A program made the translations under genes and the position numbers. From assembly GCA_015680685.1 (NCBI GenBank), contig MNCI01028371.1:4123-57503 (forward strand): a stretch of DNA of 53,381 nt, in the 5' to 3' direction. Each line of letters starts with the position of its first letter. Position 1 is the stretch's first letter. Under the pieces are notes generated by a model. The model was not told the origin of the DNA. It saw only the letters and a program-made list of their open reading frames with translations, and searched no databases. Below, in pieces: positions 33,446-44,539 of this stretch. Source of the stretch: Gnetum montanum. Taxonomy: Eukaryota; Streptophyta; Gnetopsida; Gnetales; Gnetaceae.

Positions 33446-36400
33446 ATGTCAGGATCATTTGAGGACGTTGGGGCATACATGGGCTACGATGAATCGCAGA
33501 GGTTCGAATCTGCCTTCACTTCATCGCCTGAGCAGCACTCCTTCTCCATGCCAGCAACGGATGATGGCGATCTGGTCAACAATGGAAGCTCCTCGTACGT
33601 AAATATTGAGGAACATGAGAGTATTCCAGAAACCCCGCCCACCATGGCTTCCTATGGATTCAACACTGATGATTACGGCCAAGGCGATGGCGGAATCGCC
33701 TCTGCCGGAAATGGCAACGGATCGTTTTACGCCGCCGCCGGTGATGGACCGATTTTGCCGCCGCCGGAGGACATGCTGGAAGAGGGCTTTCTCCTACGCG
33801 AATGGCGCCGGTATGAAATTTTGTGTTACACCGAGATCTGGTTGTTTTGCCCTCGATTTGGATTTTGTTAACTCGTTTATTTTGAATCTGAGAGAATGGG
33901 ATTAGGGTTGAAGGGATGAAATTGCAGTTGCTTTTTCCTAGATGTTAGTGAGGATTTAGAGTCTCCTTTAAGGATTAAGCGATTCTGGATCTCAGGAAAT
34001 TTTGTCGTTTTATGTATGCTTTTTTTTTTTCATTAAAACTAGTTCTTGCTTAAACGGTAGTTTTCTTTTTTTTTTTGAAATTAAGGGCTTGATCCCTACA
34101 ACAATTAGCCAGATAGGAAGCTGCCATGCTTTTGTTGTTTCATGTAGGGTTTAAGTCCACTATTGTAGTGGAAGGGAACACCTTTTTAGGAATTTCTTTG
34201 TGAACTTTGATATTCACTCATGCAAGCCTAAGTAGTGAAGAGAGTGACATTCCAGACCCGGGGAGAGATTGTATTTTCTTTTTTCTATTTTTTCAAGAGT
34301 TCTGTAACAATTGAGATTGGAAGTGAAATCAATTTTGCGAAAGTAGGTTTAGAAATTAACTAATTATATTTTCTAACATATATCACAAATCTGTGAAAAA
34401 TTGGTGATCGTTTGTGCTTTCTTAATAGCAAATAAAGATACATAGGACAATTTCTCTTTGGGTATTTCGAATGCACTTTTCATTTAGAGTTGGTAAGCAG
34501 ATTTCTCTTGAAAATATCACCAATGAAAAGTGACTTTCTTTTCATTTTATGTTTTACTATTAAGCCAAAATGCAATTCTTCTGGAAGAGAAGGAAAGAGC
34601 AGAGAAGGAAAATTTGCATATTATCTTGGAAGAGGCAGAAACATTCAAACAGGAATTTTATAACAAGAGGAAGACACTTTGTGAAACCAGTAAGAACAAC
34701 AACAGGGAAAAAGAAAAGGTAATGACGTGGTTTTCCTTCTGTGATTGTATTTTGTTGATCTTGATTTTGTGGAATTTAAGAAACATAATTGTGCATGTTG
34801 ATGTTGATCTCATTGGACAGTCTTTTGCTTGATTTCACTGTAGGGTACACATGACAGAATGAAAGGTTAACATAGTGCATATCAAACGTTTTGACTACTC
34901 AAAAGTCAACAGTCACTAGTTAGTTATGTACTTGTATTGCTTGCATGAATTAAGATTATCATAGCTTTAGTGCCCTTCAGCAGTTCTTGTTTTGTATTTG
35001 TATTTTAGCGTTTTATTTTTAGAATTTTAAGCACTGGTTTACGTGCTTGAGTCCACCTCAGCAACTATTACTAGTCTTTAATTTTCGTGATACAATATGC
35101 TACATCCTTTCTTGTCTCGTTGAAATTAAATTTAAATTCTATATACACTTTAAAAAACCTATGTTTTCTTTGAACTTATATTTTCGGATGAATGCCTTGG
35201 ACTTTATGAAATTGTTCTTTAACCTCTAGGCACTTATGTCAACAATTCATAGAAAGATGTTTCATGTTAAGAAATTAGTATCGAACTCTAACAATGATGG
35301 ATATATTATAACTTTTTGTTTGCTTGTGCATTCTTTCCTATATGTAGCCTTATATGGTCAGCCTGCTGTGGCTTAGGGAGGATGCAGTTAAGTTTTACAG
35401 CAGGAATTGAGTTAACACTTGTACTTATAAGTAATTTGTGAGGATGAGTCACTATTCAGTCTTCCTACAATGAAGTTTGAAGTAAATAAGAAATTGTTGC
35501 CATTGAAAGATTTTATTGGTTAATTGTTATCAGAATACTTCTGGTTCATTCATGGAATATTTTTACTAAATTTTTTGGCAACTATTTCCTGAATTTCTAG
35601 ATGTTTGAAAATTGATTCATTTGAAAGAAGGAGAGAGGATTATGGTTCATAATTCTTTCTGGATAGTTTCATAGCGTTTTTCTATTTAGTGAGAATATTT
35701 ATTGCGGTGATTAAAGTTTAATCTCATGCAGGGCTAGCTAAATCACAGGCTGCATCCTTATTGGCTCTCTGTTTCTAAATTGTCAGAAATTTTTTATATT
35801 TAATATTAGTGTTCAGGTTAGCATTATATGGTTTGGTGCATTCGTTTCAAGTTTGTCTCTGTAGCTATCACTTTTAAGAGTTCACTCATTTCATGCTTAA
35901 CATCAGTCATGGTACACATTGTTCCCGATTCTTGTGGTGCAGAAAACAAAAAGCCATTGTCTTTCTCCTAAATCCACCAGAGGTTTGGACTGTCACCTAC
36001 TGTTGTCTTTCAAATTGTTGCCTTCTAAAAAATGTCCTATTTAAACATTGTTTATTTTGTTTTGCATCCCTTTTGTCTTGGTATAAGTTTCTTCTCATGT
36101 TATTGCTCCTTCATAAAGGTACATCAGGTGAAGAACTTTGTCTTCTGTTTTCACCAATTAATTTAGTTATATAACCCAAAAATTTGAAGACAATGCATGG
36201 TTTATTCCTGATACAAAATTTAGCTGAAAGTTGTTTTTCATACGTACCTGTTTGATTAAAAGTTATATATGATTGCATGTTATTTCTATGGCGTATTAAA
36301 TGATTTTTTTTGTTAATTTGTCTATAGCCCAGAGTCATTCTCGCTCTTATTAACATATCTTCCTTTCAAGATGTTTCTTGACGTAAAATGATGGTTTGAT

Positions 36401-36980
36401 TTCGATGATCTCATTTGTAGTCTCGTGTTTTCTAGCGATTATGCATGTCATTGAAATATCTGTGCTCGAAAAATTACTTCCAACAGATGACCTCAAATTT
36501 GTTCGATTAAGTAATCAAGTTTAATATTGTTATGGGCAGATTTACTTGAAAAATCAGGAAAAGTTTCATGCTGAAGCTGACAAACAATACTGGAAAGCAG
36601 TTGCTGAACTTATTCCACATGAATTACCGTCAATTGAAACAAAGAGAGCAGCCAAGGACAAAGACAAAGATAAGAAAAGACCGGCCATTGTGGTTAACCA
36701 GGGACCTAAGCCAGGGAAACCAACTGATCTTTCACGCATGCGACAAATATTGCTGAAACTCAAGCACAATCCACCTCCTCATATGAAACCACCACCACCT
36801 CCTCCAAAGGAAGGTGCAAAGGAAGGTGCAAAGGAAGGTTCAAAGGATGGTGCAAAGGAAGGTTCAAAGGATGCAAGCCCTAACTCAACCAAGGCTTCTT
36901 CATCTACAGATTCTCCTTCTGGGGCAGCTTCAGCTAGTGCTACTGCAGCAACCTCTGTGCAAGCTGTCAAAGCTGCTTGA
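33446..36980 (+). CDS. CLC: Clathrin light chain, three exons, 319 residues
   Basis: The protein binds clathrin heavy chain and regulates coat assembly at the plasma membrane and trans-Golgi network. Exons: 33446-33810, 34565-34718, 36540-36980. The introns (754 and 1821 bp) have GT..AG ends, and the phases (2, then 0) keep one frame. The start context is AAAATATGTC. Residues 1-110 are acidic and Gly/Ser-rich. The conserved block follows: [10 protein letters not shown] across the first joint, then [15 protein letters not shown] and a long helical, coiled-coil-like heavy-chain-binding part to about residue 195 ([18 protein letters not shown]). [20 protein letters not shown] is typical of plant light chains. 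The C-terminus has a proline run and a KEGA/KEGS repeat (about 263-285). Length fits plant members (about 260-340). All motifs are intact, so it is probably functional; it is the only such gene here. Confidence 0.95.
36806..36873 (+). repeat. 12-bp minisatellite coding KEGA/KEGS in the light chain C-terminus
   Basis: Five to six tandem copies of aaggaaggtgca-like units encode Lys-Glu/Asp-Gly-Ala/Ser. All units keep the frame. Confidence 0.85.
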
Positions 36981-38559
36981 TTTTATGGCTTGGAACTGAT
37001 TAGATAGAAGTTTCATCTTCGCTAGGAATAGGTTTTCTTGTTATTTTTTGGTGTGACGGTTATCTCCTATGGTTAGCATATAATCCCTTGTCATTTATTA
37101 GTCTTGGAAAAGCTCTGATGGCTTTTTTGAACATGCAATTGAATACATTTAAGCTAACATTTTGAGGGGGTATTGAATTTTCTTATAAATGTATGTTTTT
37201 ATCGATGTGCTTATTTCTGATTGGAGAGCACTGTTTATGATTATGAAATTTGTCTGGAATAATGATTGTTTTATTTGGATATGTTTCTCTATTTACCTCT
37301 GATTCGTCGAAATGTTGTATTTTGATCATCGGTCAATAGCTTAAAAACCTTTCTCACGCATGGGATTGTTGAAATCAAGGGAATGGGCTCTCAAAAGATA
37401 TTTTTGGAGCCATTCATGCCAAAGCTTTGAAACAAGAATGATATTCTTGAACGACTAGTTTTCATTCTTGGTTTTGCATGTCTAATTTTTATCAATGGAT
37501 TTTAACCAAGGTATTCCATGGATTTTTGAAAATTCAAAGTTTTTGGATCCTAGGATTTACCATGGTGCAATTGTTTCAAGACCGTTATGCGAATTTTTTA
37601 TTTATAGTATTTATGCTTATAAGTTAAGAATTTTTATGGGAAATTTTCTTTTAAAATTACAAAGATTCAATGGTTATGATTAAGATTTTGATGTCTATAT
37701 CATGAGGTGCTGATTTTAATGTTGTTAATGTTGTAGAAAATCATCTAGATATATTGCAACTGAAATTTTTTACTTACCTATCATACTAGTTTTGAAATTC
37801 CTTTTACAGAATTTGTTGGGTGTGTTCTCAACCATTTAATACCACAAGCAAGTTTGGTTCAATTAGAAGGAAATGTCAATTGGTTTGGTTTAATTTGAAG
37901 GAATTGGGTTAGCTTATTGAATTGTCAATTGGTTCATTTAGGCCAATTATTGTGAAGGTAACAATCAAACAAGTAAATTTTATGTTTAAGATGTTTCTTA
38001 GTGGAAAGGTTGTAGGTTTGATTTTTGCCTTCACCTTTTGATTGAGTGTGGGGTAGTGGAGTAGCTTTATAGTGGGACATTCTTGTCTAGTGGTCTATAT
38101 TTACCTTGATGTGATGAAGGGGTTGTGCTACTAGTGTTATTTTACCTTGATGTGATGAAGGGGTTGTGCTACTAGTGTTATGTTTGTTCATCTACCTTCT
38201 TGTGATAAAGGGGTTGTGCTACTAGACCTTATGTTTGTTGTTAAAAAAACAAAAAAAATATAGAGATCTAATTTTGACTTGCATATTTTCGGGTTGACTA
38301 TTTTGGTAGGCCTAAGTGTTTGAAGTTTTGTTGATCTTGAGGGTTTTTTTTCTTGTAGAGATATTTTGACAACAAATTTTTTAGCGAAGAATGATTTGAA
38401 GATGGGGAATACTAATCTCTCGGATTGGGAAAGATTTTGAAGCTTTTAATTTTGTTTTATTCATTGATTTATATGAATCTCTATTAAAAGATATCACTTC
38501 TTCATATATATTTCAAACTATTAGGGTTATGTACATGAATAAGGGTTTATATTTTAGAA
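36981..38559. other. 3' UTR and intergenic stretch
   Basis: The clathrin 3' UTR begins at 36981; its end cannot be fixed by eye, as no perfect AATAAA lies close to the stop. Beyond about 37300 no gene is recognised. A short tandem repeat lies at 38101-38232. Confidence 0.5.
38101..38232 (+). repeat. 41-bp tandem repeat, about three copies
   Basis: Units at 38101-38141, 38142-38182 (almost identical to the first) and a diverged one at 38191-38232. Each contains gatgaaggggttgtgctact or a near variant. Confidence 0.8.
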
Positions 38560-39282
38560 TGTTGTTGATAAAACATGTATATATGTAGGCTATGATATTG
38601 TAGATACGATATCATAGCTTTGCATACGTCATCATAGATGCGATGTAGTAGGCCATGGTCATGTCTATAAATACCAATGCATTGATGTAGTGAATGCTTG
38701 CGATGGTGAATTATAATTGTATGGAATCTTTATTTGAGTAAATTGTTCGTAGACATAATTCATGAACAACAATAAAGATCAAGATTGTTTTTCATTATTG
38801 TAGCAATTCACTTTTCCATGTTGTTTACATTTACTAAGTCATTTACTTTTCCAATGTTTATTAGTAAGGTAGAATAAGTACAATTGGTTTTGAGTGTAGG
38901 TGTAATTGTTTGGTAACTCAGTAGTGACTTTGCTTGATTTGCTTAGTAGTAAAGTTACTTGGCAATCCTAGTAACAGTTGCATCAACCTAGGACGTGTAT
39001 GGAAAACAATGAACGAATACTTATCACTAATAGGATTGAAATAGCTTACATTTTCATTGCACTTAGAATTCACAATCACTTTCAACATGCTTACACCTCA
39101 TTAACTCTAAGTGGAAAGATAATGATTTGCACCTCATTAACTCTAAGTGGAAAGATAATGATTGCCAACTTAAACATCAACTACTAGTATACTTACATTG
39201 TCCATCCATGGATTATGATTTAGTCGTGTGTGAACACTTGTGACCTGTATGGTTAAGTGTTGGAATACCTAACTGCTCATCA
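38560..39282 (+). repeat. E3 5' LTR
   Basis: The end (GCTCATCA at 39282, followed by the primer site) is clear. The start is uncertain (38560-38566, TGTTGATAAAACATG). U3 has GATATTGTAGATACGATATC, then TATA (gtctataaatacc, about 38664) and AACAATAAAGATC (about 38768). Confidence 0.75.
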
Positions 39283-39301
39283 TTGGTGTTGTTGTTAGGG
39301 A
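39283..39301 (+). other. E3 primer binding site (mutated tRNA-Asp type)
   Basis: TTGGTGTTGTTGTTAGGGA lies directly after the LTR. All changes from the E5 site are transitions. Confidence 0.7.
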
Positions 39302-39421
39302 TGTGTTAATGTTTGCTAGTTAATTGATTTTACAAAGTTTGTTGTATCAAGCATCACAAAGTACATTTTTCACATAGATTAATTTTCTCATAAGTACACA
39401 CTTAAGAATCAAACACTTAAC

Positions 39422-41870
39422 ATGGCTTCTACAACTAAAGAAAAATTTTCACTTGCTACTGAAGTTTATGAGAGTCATGACAAGGATTATAATGAAGAAG
39501 ATTGGAGTGCACCGATGCAAACTAGGATTTCCTATGCTTATACTGATCCTTATTATCCTAAATTTACATTTATTTTTCATCAGGATGAATAACTTAGATG
39601 GAGAGATCTACAAGGCAACATTGTCTTGTCACTTGAACTTTTAGCACCATCAATGCTTCAAGCTACCCTTATAAGGTCAAACCTTGGTCATGTGTAGGAA
39701 GGCTATCAAGTCACCAAAAATATGATCGGGCCATACTAGCCAATAGAAGCTCAGGCAAGAAGGGATGCTATCATGGAGGTAAGGTATAAACATGACAAAG
39801 AAAAGAAGGCATCTTAAATAGTTGTCCTAGAAGACAAAGAAGATGCTAGATTCCAAATTGAGAAACTTGATCAAATTCATGGGTCTCATTTTCAAACACC
39901 AATCATTTGCATTGAAGATCTCATTAAGATAAATTGCATTTAGCTCTTGTAGAAACCCCTAGAAGAAATAAGGAAGACTCCAGACTTAGGAGGAATTCAA
40001 GGCCTAAGACTTCCATTGCATCCAAAGAAGATGCATCAATGAATCATGGAAGGAGAGCTAGCTAGCACCATTCTCCAACTCCTTTATCTTCTTCTTTACA
40101 TTCATCCATAGATTTTGACAAGAGAAAATGAAGACTAAGGAACCATGATGGGGGAAGAAGGAGAGACCATGAGAGACATGCACATAGAAGAAGGCATCCT
40201 GATGAAGAGAAAGATAACCATGATGAAAGAAGAGAAAGGATCAGATGTGAGAAGAGAGAGCATCATGAACATTGAAGGGGTCATCACTACAATAGAGCTT
40301 ATGAATCTGAAGACTATGAAAAACCCTTGTTGGTCACTTATAACATGATCAACATTAGGGAAACTATGTACATTCTTACTAGACATATAAGGGATAGCCA
40401 CATCAAGAGACTAGACATGAATAATATTCCAAAATTTGAAGGTTGATATCATGCAGATCCACAACACCATCTCTAAGCCTTCCATGATGCCTGTGCCCTA
40501 CAAACAACATAGAAATGATTGGTAGAAATTGAAGTTGTTTCCTAGATCACTCATAAAAGAAGTAGAAAGTTGATATAGATCCTTAGAATTGAGCTTAATT
40601 CAAAGATGGAGTACCATACTAGAACTCTTCAATAACAAATATTAAACTTACTCCACTATGTCAAATTTGAAAAAACAAATTCAAAGATGAAAACAAGGGA
40701 TACATGAATCCCTTGATGTAGCAATGGGCAAGTACTATTCCTTATTACCTAGATGTCCAAGCCACGGATTTTCTCAAAGGAACCAACTCCAACACATCAT
40801 CGATGAGTTAAGGAACAAGATAAGAGAGACCCTTGGAATGTATGCCCAAGGTAGACTATATGAAATGATAGCTCATCAAATCCAAAGACTCATAGACCAA
40901 ATGGTGAAAGATGAAGGAGAGCTAAGGAAAAGAGAATCAACACAAGAATATAATAGAGATCCAATAATTAGGAAAAAGGATGTAAGAATATGTGAATCAC
41001 AAGGATAAGAAACTTTGAAAGACACGATCTAGCTAAAGACTCTACTAATTCAGAAATCAGTCAATGATATTGCAACAAAGGTAGAGAAAATGTGGGATTT
41101 TGTAGATGAAAAGTTTGCTACAGCATTAAAGATAGTAGAGGAAAAGATTGAACAAGCCTTAAATAGAAGCTAAGATAAGAAGAAGAGAAGAGAAGAGAAG
41201 AGGAAATAATAGAATCCAATTCAAAAGAGGACGAAGGATGTAAAGTGTGCTAGTATGAACATCCTAAGGGGTGTTGCCCTATTATGGCCCACTTACAAGA
41301 GTTTGGGACATACATACTCAATCCAAAGTTCATTAAGATATAAATGCCTAGATGATTACCTTACCCATAAGGTAATTTCAAATAGGCCTACTAACAATCA
41401 TATTATCGAAGCAGGCCTTATCCTTAACTTCAAGAGTAATACCAATAGTAGTGGCAATAACCAAAAGTATGAAAAATGCCATCACCAAGACAATAGTATT
41501 CATATAGACCACTTGATCGCAATGGATACTACATCCAATGTTCAATCTCTCCTGGGAACATCTTTATCCATACTTCCTCTCCTTTCTCTCCTTACTATCC
41601 ACTAGAGTACCATAGACCCACTACCTCTTGCATGGATCCTAATTCTGACATATCCCAACTAGCACCTAGTTCCTCAAATCAAGCTCTTAATCCATTACTA
41701 CTGATACCATCAGTAATCATGCAAGGAGAATTGCCAACGTTAACTCAACAGAAAAGTGCTACTAGGGCAATGAGTATACAAAGAAAGGATCATACTAGCA
41801 AAACTAAAGATAAATATAGGAAACTTCATTTCTCTAGGACAAGTTTAGAAAAGGCTAGTTGAAAAAAAAC
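39422..41870 (+). pseudogene. E3 gag (decayed)
   Basis: The ATG at 39422 gives MASTTKEKFSLATEVYESHD. A stop follows at the HQDE-stop-LRW position (39591). The Gag core lies at about 40405-40900 (DMNNIPKFEG; then HIIDELRNKIRETLGMYAQG at 40790-40850). A helical charged part runs to 41190. The zinc knuckle at about 41240-41285 has a stop between its second Cys and the His (CKVC-stop-YEHPKGCC). A Pro/Ser-rich tail ends near 41870. Frame breaks are frequent. Confidence 0.75.
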
Positions 41871-41939
41871 TTCATCTAATCATGTTCTTCCTACGATAGA
41901 TCCTCCTATAATCACCATGCTTCCACAATAACCAAATAA

Positions 41940-42360
41940 AAAACGTACAACTGTCATGCTAATTGATACAGTATCAAATTGGATAAGGATAGGAGCATTT
42001 CCTAAGAAAAGAATAGATCCTAAAAGTCCTTTGATTTATTTACAAATTATTGAAATTTCAGCTTGTAAAGCTCTACTAGATTTAGGTTCTAGAATTAACT
42101 TGATATCTCAAGAAACATATAAGGCATAGAACCTATTTCCATTAAAAAAGTACAACATAAGACTAGAGCTTCCAGAAAAATCAGTCACCATTTCTTTGGG
42201 AAAAATAAAATATGTGATGACCATTATTAATGAATGGTCTTATCCATCAGACTTTCTTGTGATCAATGTGAAGAATAATAGTAGCAACTTTTCTATTGTC
42301 ATGTGGAAAGCATGGATTAGCACAATTGATGCTAAGTTAGGAATGAAAGACTTGTCCTTG
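41940..42360 (+). pseudogene. E3 protease (decayed)
   Basis: Retropepsin-like words: DTVSNWIRIGAFPKKR, then ALLDLGSRINLISQETYKA with DLG in place of DSG, as in E2. The C-terminal part reads EWSYPSDFLVI. After about 42400 similarity to the protease-RT linker fades, and no RT is found before the 3' noncoding region. Confidence 0.7.
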
Positions 42361-42941
42361 TAAATTTCTAAGTAAGATGTACATGGAGGCATACAAATGC
42401 TAAGAATTCCATGCATTACTTACCATGAATAAGGGTGTAGTTGTGGATCGTAAGTTCAAATGTTAACACAATCCTTATAATAGCCCACAATAAATGTGAA
42501 AAACAAGTGTGTATCCAAAAGAAACAATGGCTACTAATAAAAGACATCCAGTGGTCAAGAAAAAAGAACATAAGATGGTCTAAAACATGCATGAAAACAT
42601 ATAATCTACTTAATGAATCATATCCCAAGAAAATGATCTAAATAAAAAACTTACAAAAGGATACCTTAAACCATGATCATACACCAACAACAAGTAGTAA
42701 ACATAGAGACTCAAAACCTGAAATTAAGAATGAACAAGAAAACATATTTGAACCATCTAAAATAAGAATATCATATAGTTCAACAAGATATGTATCTCCT
42801 AATGATCAAAATTTGATTATCATCAATATCATATGGGATAAAAAAAAAATATAAATCACTAAGGATGATAAACACGAAGCCCATAGTATATGATCCTATA
42901 GATCTAGGGTCCTTTTTCTAAATACTCATCCATGAGTTTAG

Positions 42942-43425
42942 TTGTTGGGGGAGGGGGTACCTTATCTTGAATCAATAATTGATAAGTGCATTTCAATCTT
43001 TTTGTTTTATAATTTTTTGTTGTAGTTTTCACATTTCTTACCAATTTTTACATTCTTTGATATATTTTCCATTCTTTTAGACTTTTCACATTTCTTATCA
43101 TCTTTCATTCTTTAATATCTTTCATATTCTTTATATGTATTTCTATTCTTATCTATTTTTCATTCTTCTATAATTTTTACTATTTTCATGTACATTTTTT
43201 TTTATTTTTCTAATAAAGTGTAAAGGAATAAATGAGATGTAGTTAAAACAATGAGAATTTCATCCTATGTTATCAAATCATTAAAGGAATAATTGCATAT
43301 ATAGTGAGCCCACATCATCCATCCACTCATTTTCAATAATAAGAGGTTCTTACCATGGACATAATGAAATTATTTCCATAATAAAACTAAAATAAACTTG
43401 TGATCATTATGCCTAGATATAAAAG
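42942..43425 (+). other. E3 3' noncoding region
   Basis: A G-rich tract (gttgggggagggggtacc) is followed by T-rich sequence made of cattctt/cacatttctt words (43010-43200). The block gtgagcccacatcatccatc comes next (43301-43320), as in E1 and E2. No coding frame. Confidence 0.6.
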
Positions 43426-44407
43426 TGATGAGACTTTATATGTCAGGAAACTTCGTCAATGCATCCCCATCAATGAAGCTTCATCAATGCATTCCCATCA
43501 ATGCATATGTGTGGATGAGAATGCATTGATGCATTAACTAGTAATGCATCTTAGATGCGTTGATGCATCCTCGCCGACACATCCTTGTCAATGCATCTTT
43601 GTAGATGCAGCTAAATATGTTAACGTATCCCTATCGATGTAATGCCTATATTTCCCTATAAATATGCGAGCACCTACCATGTACTTAGCATCATTCGATT
43701 AGTAGTGTAGCTAGAATCTTGCAGTTTTATTCTATAATCTTAGAGAATAGTTAGTGAGTTCCCACAATGTGAATTTGAGTCAATTATACGATGTCTTATT
43801 GAAGTGGCATTGTACCTGGACACATTTAATGAATGACAATAAGATTAAGATTGGTTCCTATTCATTGTAGCACTTTGATGTAGAACAAATTTACTTTCAA
43901 TGCAATTTATTGTTTATGTAGTTAACATTTACATTTTCATGCATGTTAATCAACCAATGGAATAGGTGTAACTAGTTTCAAGCATAAACATGTATTCGCT
44001 TAGTAATCCTAGTAGCATTATTACTTAGTTCGCCTAATAGCATAACACTTGGTAATCTAAGCAGTGGATACATAAGTTCATAACATGTATGACAAGCTAG
44101 GAACGGGCACTCATTGCCCTTAGAATAGTTTAGGATTTATCTTCTTTTATTAATTAGTTTAAATAATTAATTTCTACATGATTATTGAGTTAGTTTAAGG
44201 GTTCAAAACATTAAGAATCATATACCTCACTTTGGACTAAACCATACATGACAAAGCTACCACTAGTCCAAGTTGGAAGATAATGACCCAGGATCAATGC
44301 TTAACAATCTGGATACCATACTAGTTCCATCCATGGAATTCGATTGGATTGAACATGAATGCTTGGGATTTGTATGGTTGGATGTAAGGGGTACCCATTG
44401 CTCATCA
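43426..44407 (+). repeat. E4 5' LTR (982 bp)
   Basis: TGATGAGACTTT...GCTCATCA. U3 (43440-43630) is built of GATGCATC, CATCAATGC and TTGATGC-type words. TATA is CCCTATAAATATGCG (about 43655), the poly(A)-type signal GACAATAAGATTAAG (about 43836). Confidence 0.85.
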
Positions 44408-44426
44408 TTGGCATCATTGCCAAGGA
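44408..44426 (+). other. E4 primer binding site
   Basis: TTGGCATCATTGCCAAGGA directly after the LTR; tRNA-Asp type. Confidence 0.8.
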
Positions 44427-44539
44427 TGGTGCTAGTGATCTACATTAGTTATCTTATAAATGATCATTGTAAAACTATTAATAATTTATCTTTTCAAAAA
44501 TATTAATATTTTAAGTCATACACACTATTAAATAAAAAC

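Larger units (their letters stand above)
38560..43425 (+). mobile_element. E3: gag-protease-only derivative of the Athila/Tat-like family
   Basis: Order: LTR (about 38560-39282), primer site, gag from 39422, protease at about 41940-42360, then a jump to the 3' noncoding region (G-rich tract 42942-42957, T-rich tract 43010-43200, shared GTGAGCCCAC block near 43300). RT, RNase H and integrase are missing. No matching 3' LTR of the same type follows: the next LTR (43426) belongs to E4 and is of a different U3 type. E3 is therefore truncated or joined to E4 at 43425/43426. Confidence 0.7.

Noticed and set aside
33606-33905. 99-codon frame overlapping clathrin exon 1
   Set aside because: It is a shifted frame of exon 1 running into intron 1. 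The frame 33446-33810 matches clathrin light chain.
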